The notes under the pieces: generated by a model
The model's database searches: none
Told to the model about the DNA's origin: nothing
Seen by the model: only the letters and a program-made list of their open reading frames with translations
Assembly (NCBI RefSeq): GCF_000247695.1
Contig: NW_004624865.1
Span: 507,501 to 571,500 of the forward strand
DNA length: 64,000 nt
Direction: 5' to 3'
DNA from: Heterocephalus glaber
Taxonomy: Eukaryota > Chordata > Mammalia > Rodentia > Bathyergidae
Part shown: positions 22,395-32,379 of the stretch, in pieces
How the letters are laid out: each line of letters opens with the position of its first letter
Position numbering within the stretch: the stretch's first letter is position 1
Position numbers and translations under genes: made by a program

Positions 22395-22485
22395 TAAGGC
22401 AGGAAAGGCATTTATCTTTGTGTTCCCCTTGCCAAAGACAGCACGAGCCCAAATGCTCCTTAGTAAACTCTTGGTAAGCACTACT
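22395..22485 (+). mobile_element. Possible L2 3'-end relic
   Basis: 'tttgtgttccccttgccaaa', then 'agcccaaatgctccttagta' and 'aactcttggtaagcac' have the order of the L2 3' end ('tgtatccccagc...', 'gtaggtgctcaataaa'). Heavily diverged, so weak. Confidence 0.35.
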
Positions 22486-22501
22486 TAATTATACATTATG
22501 T

Positions 22502-22712
22502 CTTTTTTTCTTTTTTTCTTTGCGGTATAGGGGATTGAATCGAGGGTCTTGACCCTGAGCTACATCCCCAGGCCTTTTAAATTCTTTTCTTTCTGAGACA
22601 AGATCTCACTAAGTCACTAGATTGCCCAGGCTAGGCTCAGACTTGGGGCCTTCCTGTCTCAGCCTCCCAGAGGGCTGGCATCACAGCTGAGCACCACCAC
22701 ACCTGGCTAATT
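22502..22712 (-). mobile_element. B1-ID composite SINE, antisense
   Basis: A T-rich start, then the ID complement 'ttgaccctgagctacatccc', then the B1 complement 'gagacaagatctcactaagt', 'ctgtctcagcctcccagag' and 'gagcaccaccacacctgg'. Confidence 0.85.
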
Positions 22713-22721
22713 AGTTCTTCC

Positions 22722-22762
22722 TTGAATGAATGAATGAATGAATGAACAAATGAATGAATGAA
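22722..22762. repeat. (GAAT)n microsatellite
   Basis: About ten GAAT units with one 'gaac' interruption. It starts just beyond the head of the antisense SINE. Confidence 0.95.
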
Positions 22763-23287
22763 AAACTAGAGAGCTTTCTTTCCTTGCATGCAGTAGCTGG
22801 GCACACTCTTTATCTTAAGACAGCCCATTGTGCCTCTGTGTGGTTTTGCGATAAGGAATTTCTTCTATAAATTAGATGAAAACTTGCGTGGATATAAGTT
22901 CCATCTCATTCCAGCTCTGTCTTTCAGAAGCACAGAGAATGGACTTCCTCCTTCTGTGGAGGTTTATAGACAGTGCCCACCCTGAAACACCTTTTCTTTA
23001 TATCGATCAACCCTAGGATCCTTCAGCTGCTTCTCAGAGCATGTGACTGTCTTCAGCTTGGGCTTCATTCCAGGTGAGGTGTGCCTTCTAGATAGAATGG
23101 ACTCTGTGGAACTCCCCCTAGCATGTCAGAGGATTATTTTGGGGTTCAAAAGTCCAAGGGTAACAATCAGGAGGCACAGAGCCCTTCTGGTCTGTCCCAT
23201 TTGACGCTAGAGTCATTGCAAGTGCTGAGAGAAGGACAGGGTCACAGCACCTTGCATGGCTGCAGTCTCATAGCAAGACTATAGCCC
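22763..23287. other. Unassigned sequence
   Basis: Between the GAAT tract and the LTR nothing is recognised. Confidence 0.5.
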
Positions 23288-23716
23288 TGTTATGGTTCGC
23301 AGTTGAAATTTCCCTCAAAACTCACGTGCTAAAGGCTTGGTTGGCAGGTAAAGGGGTTTTTGGGGGTGATTGGATCATAGGGGCTCTGACTTCATCTAGT
23401 GGATTAATCCACTGAGATATAACTTGATATCTTTATTGAGAAGTATGGAAACAGGAAGTTGGGCCTAGCTGGAGGAAGTTGATCATGGGGACATCGCCCT
23501 GGGGACTATATCTGACTCTTCCTCTTACCTTGCTTCCTGGCTACTGTGCTGTTGAACAGCTTTCCTCCACCAGGTCCTTCTACCACTATGTTTCTGCTTT
23601 GGAGCCAGCTGACCATAGACTGCACCATCTGAAATCATGAGCCAAAATAAGTCTTTCCTCCTTTATGTTGACTTTCTGGGATATGTTTCCATAGGGACAT
23701 AAGCCTGGCTAACACA
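23288..23716 (+). mobile_element. MaLR LTR, diverged
   Basis: It begins 'tgttatggttcgcagttgaa'. Internal landmarks are 'gtgattggatcataggggct', 'attaatccactgagat' and 'ggagccagctgaccatagac', then 'atgagccaaaataagtcttt' as the polyadenylation region, and the end 'ctggctaacaca'. About 430 bp, slightly longer than the others, and more diverged. Confidence 0.78.
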
Positions 23717-24174
23717 AGTCTTCAGAGCTTTGTACTCATAACACCAAACCTTGTTTCTGGTAGGATCAGGACCCAAGTGTTTCCACTTTATAGAGGTTTC
23801 TGGGTAAGTGATATTTATGCCACTAAACCTATAATTTAAAACATGTTAACTAATTTGATTCGAAATTTCCTAAAATGAATTTTATGTCCCTATTTTCTAT
23901 ATTGACCACAGTGTTGCCTTTTGCTTGGAACTGTCACATTTACTATCTATTAATACTGAAATATAATGTGGTAATATAACCCTCTGACATGCTAAGGGGA
24001 GTTCCTGGGAGCCCCTGCTTTACATGACTGCATTTGAAGACAGAACCTAGAAGGAGGAAATCCAGGTTAATGAGTCACAAGGTAAGTCTTAATCCAACAC
24101 TCCTGTTGTCCCTAGAGAAGAGTCTGTGGTGCCATGTGCTGTCCCTCCCACCCTGCCCCCATATGCTTGCTCAA

Positions 24175-24357
24175 GAAATGGCTCTGTGGGCATAGAAAGA
24201 AGTCAGCCAGCTGCAACTCAGGGAAAGATACCAGCCTTCTGGCACCTTGATCTTGAAAGTCTTCTAGCCTCCAGATCCATCAGAAAATAAATTTCTCTGG
24301 TTTAATTGTTCTGGATTGTAACATTTTGTTACGGCAGCTCAAGAAAATTAATAGAGG
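24175..24357 (+). mobile_element. MLT1-type MaLR LTR, 3' part
   Basis: 'ctggcaccttgatcttgaaa', 'ctagcctccagatccatcag', 'aaaataaatttctctggttt' and 'cattttgttacggcagctca' are the conserved end of the ancient MLT1 LTR. The 5' half is not confidently seen. Confidence 0.75.
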
Positions 24358-24687
24358 CAGACATCACATCTTCTTATGCACTTCAACAGTCAGCTCCGTG
24401 CCTGGGACGGAGGAAGTCTTCAGTGACTGGAGGGAAAACAGGAAAAGGAGATGGAGGCAAGAAAATTCACAGTTGCCATTTCTCCTTGGACAAAACCTGT
24501 GGACTAGATAAAACAGTGAGACATGGAGTTATGCAAAGTGGCTCAAAAACGTGGCCTTCAACTCATGGGAGGAGTTGGGCTTCTGGATTCCTTTTACAGT
24601 TGCCAAAATTGTGCTTTGTGGCAAAATTGTTCAAATCTCTTTTAGCGTTTGTTTGGAAGGTGCTGGCAACAGAAGTGAGTTGGTGTT

Positions 24688-24785
24688 TTTTTGTTTTTTG
24701 TGGGGTTTTTTGGTATCAGGGACTGAACTTGGGATCTTGTGCTTGTGAGGCAGGTGGCAGAATCACTGAGCTAAATCCCTGGCCC
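24688..24785 (-). mobile_element. ID-type SINE, antisense
   Basis: T-rich segment (complement of the A tail), 'ggtatcagggactgaacttg' (B-box complement) and 'actgagctaaatccctggcc' (A-box complement and element start). Sense frames crossing it are artefacts. Confidence 0.88.
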
Positions 24786-25834
24786 CTGAATTGGTATTTT
24801 TAATATCAGCAGTTAAATTGGGCCCCAGATGGAAGTAGGAGCCATCCATTTCTGCAAAGCTAGAAGATGCTGCTAGGGAAAAACTGCTCAGGATTTTGGC
24901 TTGGCTGTCCCTTCTCTGGAGTTCACTTGGAAAAGACCCACATGCATTTGTTATGACAGCTCACAAGAGTGCCTGGGGACCTGCATGTTGATTTGAATTC
25001 CAACTGCACAGCTGTGGAAGATGGAGCTTTCTAAAATGGATTGCCTGGATGCTGTGGGCAGGCAATCACCTGAGCCCACCTTAGGGATGGTTTGTACACC
25101 CTAGCTCCTCCACCCACCCTCTTTCACTCTTGGCATTGGGAGCTGAGAACTGGAGCTAGAGTCTCAGAATTGACCAGGAGGTCACAGAGCCCCTGCCAAA
25201 AGATCCTTAAAAGTTATTGATTTCACCACCAACCTGCTCCGACTCTCAAGTGTAAAACTGAGGTTACTTAACTGTGCCTCTTGTCAGTGGTTGTTGAAGA
25301 TCACTAATGGTAGAGAATTCATTCATTACCTTCAGAAGTGGCACTATCTTTTATTTCTTCCTGTCACAGGTTGTAAAGGGTGGCCTGGGACAGCCAGAGA
25401 ATTGGGTAAAAATGGGAACTTAGATGGAAACCAGAAGGCCTAGGTTCTAGTATGCTCTCCTTCACCAGGAGATACCAGAACTCTCTCAGTATAGGTTGGA
25501 GAATATTAAGTCCTGCCTGGGGCACATAGTGAAATCCTTCTCCAAATTAAAAACAAGAAGGGTTTGGCATGTGGCTGAGGGCAAATTCTGGATCTGGAAC
25601 CATGTTGCCCACCTTCAGGTTGTCCTTCTGTTTCTCCTATCTCTGATGTGGAATGGACAAATACTCTCAGGGTCCCAGAGTGCACTCATTTATTACTTGT
25701 AGTCCCCTCATTGGTGTGATATTCATGGGCCTAAAGTCTCCTAGTATTGGAGACAGACTGGCATCAGATAGAAATTGCTACGTCACATAGAAATAAAGAC
25801 ATCTTTTACATTTATATAGGACTTTAAGGTTGGT
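24786..25834. other. Unassigned sequence
   Basis: About 1 kb with no recognised element. Only short open frames of fewer than 70 codons. Confidence 0.5.
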
Positions 25835-25990
25835 GAAAGAATTTCAGGCTTGTTCTTTTTTCCTTCATTTGATCATCACAATGACCCTTGCTGGCAATCT
25901 ACACTGAAGGAAAATAGGATCCCAGAAGAGAAGGGACCCTCTGAGTGTCCACATTCAGGGGGTGGCAGAGCCACATGGCCTGTTGTTGGA
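25835..25990 (-). mobile_element. MIR relic, antisense
   Basis: 'tttgatcatcacaatgaccc', 'actgaaggaaaataggatcc' and 'gggggtggcagagccacatg' follow the complement of MIR ('ctcacaacaaccc', 'gatgaggaaactgagg', 'gtggcagagccaggatt'). Confidence 0.6.
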
Positions 25991-26214
25991 GGGCACTGAA
26001 GTGGGGTCCACAATGAGCCATGTCCTGTACACCATGGAAAGGCCTGGTGGGTGAGAGGCCCATATAACCCAGGATGAGAATTACCCCCCAGCCCTGTGTT
26101 TCATGGAAATCCTAGATTCCCAGAGATTCCAAGAATGTCATCAGGAGCACTTGAACGAGCCAATGTTCCTCTGGCTGAAGCTATGCATGGATTTCCTTCC
26201 TTTCTTCCTTCCTC

Positions 26215-26420
26215 TCCCTCATCCCCCCTCCTCCAGGGTCTCACCAGCATCTTCAAGGCCAAGTGTCCAATGATCTAAAGGCTCCCCCAACACTGCAACT
26301 CTACAGGTCTTAGCAACCCCCCAGGACCACCCTCCTGGGCATCTCTCATTGCCACCACTTCAGGAACTAAGCTTTAAAACACGGACCCTTGGGAACATTT
26401 AAGTTCCAAACTATAAAAGA
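26215..26420 (-). mobile_element. Probable MaLR LTR fragment, antisense
   Basis: 'attgccaccacttcaggaac', 'taagctttaaaacacgg' and 'gggaacatttaagttccaaa' resemble the complement of the 5' part of MaLR LTRs ('ccacattggggattaagtttc', 'ggggacattcaaaccata'). Family uncertain. Confidence 0.45.
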
Positions 26421-26429
26421 TATTTTGTC

Positions 26430-26735
26430 TTTAAATAGAACACTTCTTTATCCATTCATTTGTTGATGGACACAGAGGTTGCTTCCAAGATGTGGCTGTT
26501 GTGCATTGTGCTGCTATAAACCTGGGTGTGCATGGATCACTGTAGTATGAGGTCTTTTAACTCTTTTGGGAAGATACTTGGAAAAGGAATAGCTGGGTCA
26601 AATGGAATTACTAGTTTTAATTTTCTGAGAAATCTCCATACTGATCTCCATAGTAGTTGTACTAGTTTACAACTCCACCAGCAATATGGAAGGATTCCTT
26701 TTTCCCCTCCCAGCCTGGGCAGCTGAGACCATACT
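26430..26735 (-). mobile_element. L1 ORF2 tail/3' UTR fragment, antisense
   Basis: 'tatccattcatttgttgatg', 'gtgctgctataaacctgggt', 'gggaagatacttggaaaagg' and 'caactccaccagcaatatgg' are the complement of the region between L1 ORF2 and the 3' UTR. A separate lineage-A L1 begins right after it with its own T-run. Confidence 0.85.
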
Positions 26736-26738
26736 GGT

Positions 26739-27425
26739 TTTTTTTTATTGTTTATTTACTGGTACATTTTAGGTATACAATACAGTTACATTCATCATTA
26801 GGATCTTGCACCTTTACATGATGCATCTTGGTTCTTAGTTTTTCCTCATTCCCATGCCCTCCCTTCACCCCCTCCACCCTTCCCTATTTACAAAGACTTT
26901 GTTTCCATTTTTTCCTTTTCTCATATTTTTTCTTTTCCCTTCTTTCTTTTCCTCTACCCCTCCCATTTCCCCTATTCCTTTAGACCTTTTCTTCCTATTT
27001 CACAATATCCATCATACATTTTGATCCTTCTTTACACTTTTAGTTTTTCACACCAGAGAAACTATTCAGTATTTACACATGTGTGTCCTATTTATTTCAC
27101 TTAAGCGTATGTCCTCAATGTGCATCCACCTAGCTATAAACATCTCTAGTTTCTCATTCTTTATGGCTGAGACATCTTCTTTATCCAGTCTCCAGTTGAA
27201 GGGCAACTGGGCTGTTTCCAAGTTTTAGCTATTACAAGCTGTGCCCTTGTAAACATGGGTGAGCATATATCGCCGTGATATGATTCTTTTAATTATTTTG
27301 GGAAGATACTCAGCAGAGGAATAGCTGGGTAAAATGGGCCATCCAATCCTAGTTGTTTGAGGTATATCCACATTGATTTCCACAGTGGTTGCACCAGTCT
27401 GCACTCCCACCAACAATGAAGAAGG
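26739..27425 (-). mobile_element. L1 3' end, lineage A, antisense
   Basis: A T-run (26739-26747), the lineage-A terminal motif complement ('ggtacattttaggtatacaa'), and the pyrimidine tract 26850-27000. Then 'tttatggctgagacatcttc' and 'ccacagtggttgcaccagtc' lead to 'cccaccaacaatgaagaag'. About 690 bp, 5'-truncated. Confidence 0.9.
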
Positions 27426-27690
27426 TGTTGAGTGAAATAAATCAGACACACAAGCTTCTAAAAACCAAAGTATAAATAAATTTAAAGAGCAAACTGAAAG
27501 AGACAGGAAACAGGCACTTAGATCTTTTGCAAAAGGGAAGGAGACCAAGAGATGCAAGGAGGTAATAGATGGGAAGGGGAAGGAGATAAAAAGAATTAAG
27601 ATGTGTTGTGTACATGCACCAACTCTCCACGATGCAGGTAGTCACCATGTGCTGAAAGCATGTACTAATAAAAATAAAAATAACGAAAGT
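27426..27690 (+). mobile_element. L1 3' end, lineage B
   Basis: It starts at 'gagtgaaataaatcagacac' and runs through 'aaagtataaataaatttaaa', 'gcaaaagggaaggagaccaa' and 'gcaccaactctccacgatg' to 'tactaataaaaataaaaata'. Its 3' UTR differs from lineage A and recurs at 30.6, 49.1 and 57.1 kb. Confidence 0.85.
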
Positions 27691-28529
27691 TTCTTGGGGT
27701 CCATGCCCTAACCTATATTTGGTTCTAAGGGCTTGGGTTTCTTGAGTGTCTTAGTAACTCAGTGACCTCATTGAGATGGGAGATGCAAACAGCCCCTTCC
27801 TGAAAGCAGGGAGTTGGTGTAGGCAGTGGTTCTTGGGCTCTTGATGTTCTGAACACTGACATGCAGACAGGGCCTTGGGTACCCAGGTTGTCTGGGGTTA
27901 TCTCAGTCAGTAAGGAAGAAATGTTTTGACTCAACAGAGTCCATTTCGGTGAGGAGCCTTCCCAAATGCAAAACAGTGGCATCAGCCACTGCTAGTTAGC
28001 CTAATTGGCACATTTAGCTTAGTAAAGTAAATAAGATTCTTTTTATATTTTGCCAATCTTTTGCAGTAGAACAGGGCTGTTCTCATGTTAAGAATTTCAA
28101 ATAAATGTTTCTTGGTATGATTAGAATCTAACCAGACTGCTCAGCAATTACCTGTGAACACGTCCACTCTTGTGCTGATGGTGGATAAAGGAAGTTCAGA
28201 AGCATTGCCATGTCCTCCTCCATTTACCTCCTCGAAGTAAGAGGGGCCCGGCTGTGTCCCTGAGCACTTTGGAAGGAGGGCTGTGCTCTAATACCGTGGT
28301 ATACAGGGCCTGGCCAGACTCCATGCCTTCTAACATCAACCACCGTCCATCACCAGAGATGCACTGCTGCCTTCTCCTCAGCCCTGGGGCTATTTCGTTC
28401 ATCCCCTTCCTCTCTGTTTCTGGCCCAGAGGTCAGGAATAGAGTCCTGACCATTCACCTCAAACTCACCTTTGGAGCTCCTGGAGTGAGCTTTGGAAGTG
28501 CAAATCTGAAAATTTCACTTAAAGTTTAG

Positions 28530-28530
<1 letters not shown>
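27691..28530. other. Unassigned sequence
   Basis: About 840 bp without a recognised element. The two opposed frames of 85-91 codons at 28196-28529 have no motif. Confidence 0.5.

Positions 28531-28573
<43 letters not shown>
28531..28573. repeat. (GT)n microsatellite
   Basis: About 21 perfect GT units with no interruption, so probably length-polymorphic. It lies at the A-tail side of the adjoining antisense SINE. Confidence 0.97.
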
Positions 28574-28575
<2 letters not shown>

Positions 28576-28750
28576 TTTATTTGCAGTACTAGGGATTGAA
28601 TTCAGGGTCCTTACCCTGAGCTACATCCTCAGCCCTTTTTTATTTTTTATTTAAAGACAGGGTCACACTAAGTTGCCAGGGCTGTGCTGGAATTTATGAT
28701 CCTCCTGCCTCAGCCTCCTAGAGTGCTGGGATTACAGGCATGAGCTACCC
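28574..28750 (-). mobile_element. B1-ID composite SINE, antisense
   Basis: ID complement ('cagtactagggattgaattc', 'accctgagctacatcctcag'), then B1 complement ('agacagggtcacactaagtt', 'cctcctgcctcagcctccta', 'gggattacaggcatgagc'). Confidence 0.87.
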
Positions 28751-29477
28751 ACTTTTGTAAGAGCTTCCTCTCTGCCATGAATAGGCATGGAGTCCAAACT
28801 CCTTCTCATGCCCCAGATGCATCTGCTGGTCAGACCTCTTCTCTTTACTGTCTTCTTTAGACGCTAGAGAAAACTGATCTCTGTCAAGGCTGTGGAGCCA
28901 TGAATTCGGGGTCTTAGGCAAGAAGGTTTCGGTTGGCTGTTCCAGAAGAGCTACATGGTGGGATACCTGAGTTTTCCTCCACCATACTCTCAAAGTGAGG
29001 ACCAGAATGATCTCACCTGGCTCTGGAGGAAAGGGGAGGAAGTGGCCATGTTGAAATAGCCCAAATTGTTCCCTACAGCAAAGACGTATGCTCCAGAGAA
29101 ATGGTTTGACCAGGGCCCACCCAGCCCCATCTAGGGTAAGAGCACTTCTCCCACTCCAACCCCTCTAGATTCCTGTGTCACCTAAGAAATGAGCTAAGAG
29201 AAGGAAGTCAGCTGGGAATCTCCTGTCAGTTCCAGAAGGCCTGGAGGGGTTTCAGGGGAAGGTGCGGTACACAGCCAAGTTCTTCTGCAGGACCCAACCT
29301 GAGCTGACTTCTCCCTTTCTGTAGAGCATTTCTGAGGGTGAGTAAGCAATGTCTCAAGGCAGGGAGGACCTCTAAGGAGAGGCCCCAGGTCAAAACCCCT
29401 CCCCCAGATGTCCCTCCGGCCAGGTGACTGCAGGCAGGTCCACACCAGGACTTCTCTCACAGTTGCTCTGTGGTAGT
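28751..29477. other. Unassigned sequence
   Basis: No element or gene recognised. Short frames of about 80-88 codons on the minus strand have no motif. Confidence 0.5.
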
Positions 29478-29646
29478 TGTGATGGTTAATCTATGTGCCA
29501 CCTTGACTATGTCGTGGGTGGAGATGAAATATTATTTCAGAGTGTGTCTGTGAGGGTTTCTGGGTAAGATTAACATTCCAGTTGGTGGACTAGAGAGAAC
29601 AGATTGCTCTGTCTGACATGGGTAGACCTTGTGCAGTTCACTGAAG
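29478..29646 (+). mobile_element. MLT2-type ERVL LTR, 5' part
   Basis: It begins with the LTR start 'tgtgatggttaatctatgtg', then 'gccaccttgactatgtcg', 'agtgtgtctgtgagggtttc' and 'gattaacattccagttggtg'. These are conserved landmarks of MLT2-type LTRs. The matching LTR end occurs at 30194-30235, so the LTR is split. Confidence 0.8.
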
Positions 29647-29910
29647 GCCTTACTATGGTTGGATATTGATTAATGCTACTTGTCACCAGGGTTGCTTTGT
29701 TATAAAAGCAAGTTTGCCTCTTTTGCCCATGGTTTCTCACCATGGAATGCCTTCTACCATCTGATAATGCAGCAAGAAGGCCCTCACTATATGCAGCTCT
29801 TCGGCCTTGGACTTCCTGACCTCCAGAGCCATAAGCCAAGTGCATTTCTGTTATTATGAGTCATCCCATCTGCAGTATCACTTTATTCATACAAAATGGA
29901 CTAAGACAGG
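29647..29910 (+). mobile_element. MaLR LTR inserted in MLT2
   Basis: 'tgttataaaagcaagtttgc' (TATA-like), 'gcagcaagaaggccctcact', 'cttggacttcctgacctcca', 'gagccataagccaagtgcat' and the end 'aaaatggactaagaca' are MaLR landmarks. Its first 100 bp or so is poorly recognisable. Confidence 0.65.
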
Positions 29911-30109
29911 CCTCAGTAGAGCAAAAAAGAAAGAGGAAGAGGAATTCATCTCTCTTTGCTTCCTGCCTTCCCACTTAAGCTGTTACGTAAGTCTCCTCTT
30001 CACCTTAACCTGGAATTATGTCATTAGTTTTCTCAAGTCTTCAGGTTGCAGAGAGCAGATTATATAATTTCTTAGTCTCTATAGTGGCATGAACCTTCAT
30101 AACAAATCA

Positions 30110-30193
30110 ATCTATCTATCTGTCTATTTATCTATCTATCTATCCGTCTACCTATTTCTCTAGTATCCATCTACTTTCATCCATCCATCCATC
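30110..30193. repeat. (TCTA)n and (ATCC)n microsatellite
   Basis: Interrupted TCTA/TCTG units at 30110-30160 and about four ATCC units at 30178-30193. The tract occupies the place where MLT2 LTRs normally carry a short AT-rich repeat, so it probably grew from it. Confidence 0.9.
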
Positions 30194-30235
30194 TCCTATT
30201 AGTTCTGTTTCTCTATAGAAACCTGACTGATACAT
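30194..30235 (+). mobile_element. MLT2 LTR, 3' terminus
   Basis: 'cctattagttctgtttctct' followed by 'agaaacctgactgataca' is the conserved terminus of MLT2 LTRs and pairs with the 5' part at 29478. Confidence 0.8.
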
Positions 30236-30644
30236 TATGATCCCCACCCAGGAGTCTAAGATCCAGACATATGCAAACTTCAGCGTATCTCCTCATGTAC
30301 AGTTTCCTGAGGTCATAGTATTCATTGATTATGTCCTATATGACCCCTAAGGGTATGTTAACTAAAAAAAGAAACAATACCACCAAACAGAAGACTTTCT
30401 TTTACTCTGTACCCTGAGAGGAGTGTCCTTAAACAAATCTGTTGAAAATAAAATAAATTCATCTATTATGTCACAGAGCAACACTTCCCATGAGATAGGA
30501 TGCTACCAGAAACCATAACAGAAACAAGTGGTGTATCTGGCTACATATAAAATCAGAACAGTCTTCCTGGCACAAATTATGATTTACCTCTCACTACCCT
30601 CCATATTAAAACTACCACAAACAGGTTGAAATATACATAATAAA
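30236..30644. other. Unassigned sequence
   Basis: AT-rich, no recognised element. Confidence 0.5.
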
Positions 30645-30796
30645 CTGAAAAAAATCAACTGATGAATGAACAAAGAAAATGTGGTGCTGTACATACACTT
30701 AAGCATAAAGAAGGATAAATCTGAGTCACTTGTAGGAAGATAGATGCGGTTTGAGACCATAAAGCTAAGTGAAATAAATCACAGAAGGTTAAATAT
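30645..30796 (+). mobile_element. L1 3' end, lineage B, 5' piece
   Basis: 'gaacaaagaaaatgtggtgc', 'taaagaaggataaatctgag' and 'taagtgaaataaatcacaga' are L1 3' UTR landmarks of lineage B. The element continues at 31128 beyond an inserted LTR. Confidence 0.85.
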
Positions 30797-31127
30797 CATA
30801 TGGTTTATATCTAGATGTCCCCCCAAAGCCTTGATACTCATCAGTGGATTAGAAACTGATGAGTTCATAGCTGAATGTGATGTGGAGAGTTGAAGCCACG
30901 TTGGAGGAGGAGGTCACTAGGGGTGTGGCCCGGAAGAGGCAATCTCCCTCCTCCTCCCTTGATTTCTCTCTGCTTTCTGTCCAACATTGCATGAGCATCT
31001 CTACTCCACCAGGATCCTAGGTCATGCCACCCTGACTTTGAGCCAGCCAACCATGGACTGAACCCTCTACAACTATGAGCCAAAATAAACTTCTCTTCCT
31101 TTAACTTGTAGATGTTGGGTATTTTGT
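30797..31127 (+). mobile_element. MaLR LTR inserted in L1
   Basis: 'tatggtttatatctagatgt', 'ccccccaaagccttgata', 'gaggtcactaggggtgtggc', 'accatggactgaaccctcta' and 'gagccaaaataaacttctct' are MaLR landmarks. Its terminal 'gtgactaagaca' is missing: the sequence passes from 'gggtattttgt' into L1 'ctcttacatgagaaaccca'. Confidence 0.82.
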
Positions 31128-31304
31128 CTCTTACATGAGAAACCCAAAGTACAAGTAATTTAAAAGAGAGATGATAACAAACTGGGAGACAGACTTTGTG
31201 GAAATGGGAAAGGGACTCAGGGATGGGGAGAGATAAGAGGGAGAGGAGGGAAAGGAGAAGTAAAAAGGTCAAGATGTGAATATATGCACCAGTTCTCCAC
31301 AATG
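31128..31304 (+). mobile_element. L1 3' UTR, lineage B, 3' piece
   Basis: 'tacatgagaaacccaaagta' matches 57655-57675 of another lineage-B copy. A purine tract and 'gcaccagttctccacaatgg' follow. The terminal 'actaataaaaa' is cut off by a second LTR piece. Confidence 0.85.
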
Positions 31305-31532
31305 GGAGATGGGGCATGGCCTGGAAGGGTCTCTGTCCTTCCTCTTCCCTTTATCTCCCTGCTTCCTGCCTTCCCTGCCATGAGCTGTGTCTCCTCTGCC
31401 ATGCTGCTCTGCCTTGGAGTTGGTTGACTATGGATTGAAACCTCTATAAACTGTGAGCTAAATAAACCTCTCCTGCTTAGAGTTGTGGGTGTCAGATATG
31501 TGTGTCAGCAATGGAAAAGTAACTGAGACATC
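31305..31532 (+). mobile_element. MaLR LTR, 3' two-thirds
   Basis: It starts abruptly at 'gggcatggcctggaagggtc', then 'gactatggattgaaacctct', 'tgagctaaataaacctctcc' and the end 'gtaactgagacatca'. The 5' third is absent. Confidence 0.78.
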
Positions 31533-31654
31533 AATGTGTACAAGTATCAAAGTATCACATACTACCGTATTAATATGTATAGTTTTTATTTTTATGTATG
31601 TTAAAATAATTTTAATTTACAAACCATCTGTTATAAATATATTCTAATAACTCT

Positions 31655-32099
31655 AAGAATGTAAAGGAAAACATGAACATAAAGAGAAGATAATTGGAAG
31701 ATATACTAAGATAGAAATGGAACTTCAAGAGTTGAAAAATATAGTATCTGACAAAGAAAACACACCGGAAGATTAAAAGGCAGAACACGTTATGAGTGAA
31801 TATGGACACATGGCATGGAAACTCTTCAAAATGCAGCATATACACACAGAAAGATGAAAATGAATGAATTAACACAGCACCACTGGCCTGTGGAACACTG
31901 GCCAGCCAGCTAGCACACATGTCCACGAACTCACAGGGAAAGATGTGGGAAGGAAGATGCCTGAGAAAACAAGGCTAATTGTGTCCCCAAACTTGGTGAA
32001 AATTATAAATACACACATCCAAAAAGCTCAGTGAATCTATGCAGAAGATAACAAAGACAATCACGCCAAAGCACATCTGGTGGAATTTCTAAAAACCAG
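31655..32099 (+). mobile_element. HAL1-like (half-L1) ORF1 fragment
   Basis: 'gaacttcaagagttgaaaaa', 'tgaatgaattaacacagcac', 'tccaaaaagctcagtgaatc' and 'acgccaaagcacatctggtg' follow the ORF1 coiled-coil and RRM coding order of HAL1/old L1, in a frame broken by stops. It ends exactly where the next LTR begins. Confidence 0.65.
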
Positions 32100-32345
32100 T
32101 GTTATTGGTTTAGGTCTAAAACCGCCCCCAAACGTCTCCCGTGTGTGGAAGGTGAGGGTTCGTGGGGTGCTGTGCTCATCACTGGATCCATTATGGATGA
32201 GTTCCTGGCTGAACGTGCTGTAGGGGGTGGCCCTGGTTGGAGGAGGTCACTGGGGTGTGACTGAGGTGTGACTGGAAGGCGCATTCTTGTCCCCAGCTCC
32301 TCCCTTCCCACTTAGCTGAAGGGGTGCTACGGGTTGAACACTCTC
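32100..32345 (+). mobile_element. MaLR LTR, 5' two-thirds
   Basis: It starts 'tgttattggtttaggtctaa', then 'aaccgcccccaaacgtctc' and 'atcactggatccattatgga', and stops near 'cactctcctctgcca'. The 3' third is missing. Complementary in extent to the piece at 31305-31532, though the two overlap in LTR coordinates. Confidence 0.8.
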
Positions 32346-32379
32346 CTCTGCCACTCTCCTCTTCCATCCTCCATTCTTT

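Noticed and set aside
22722..22762. Regularly spaced short repeats
   Set aside because: Plain GAAT microsatellite. No CRISPR array is possible here: no spacers, and the DNA is eukaryotic.
29478..30235. LTR-like ends 760 bp apart suggesting a small provirus
   Set aside because: The two ends are the start and the end of one MLT2 LTR interrupted by insertions, not two LTRs.
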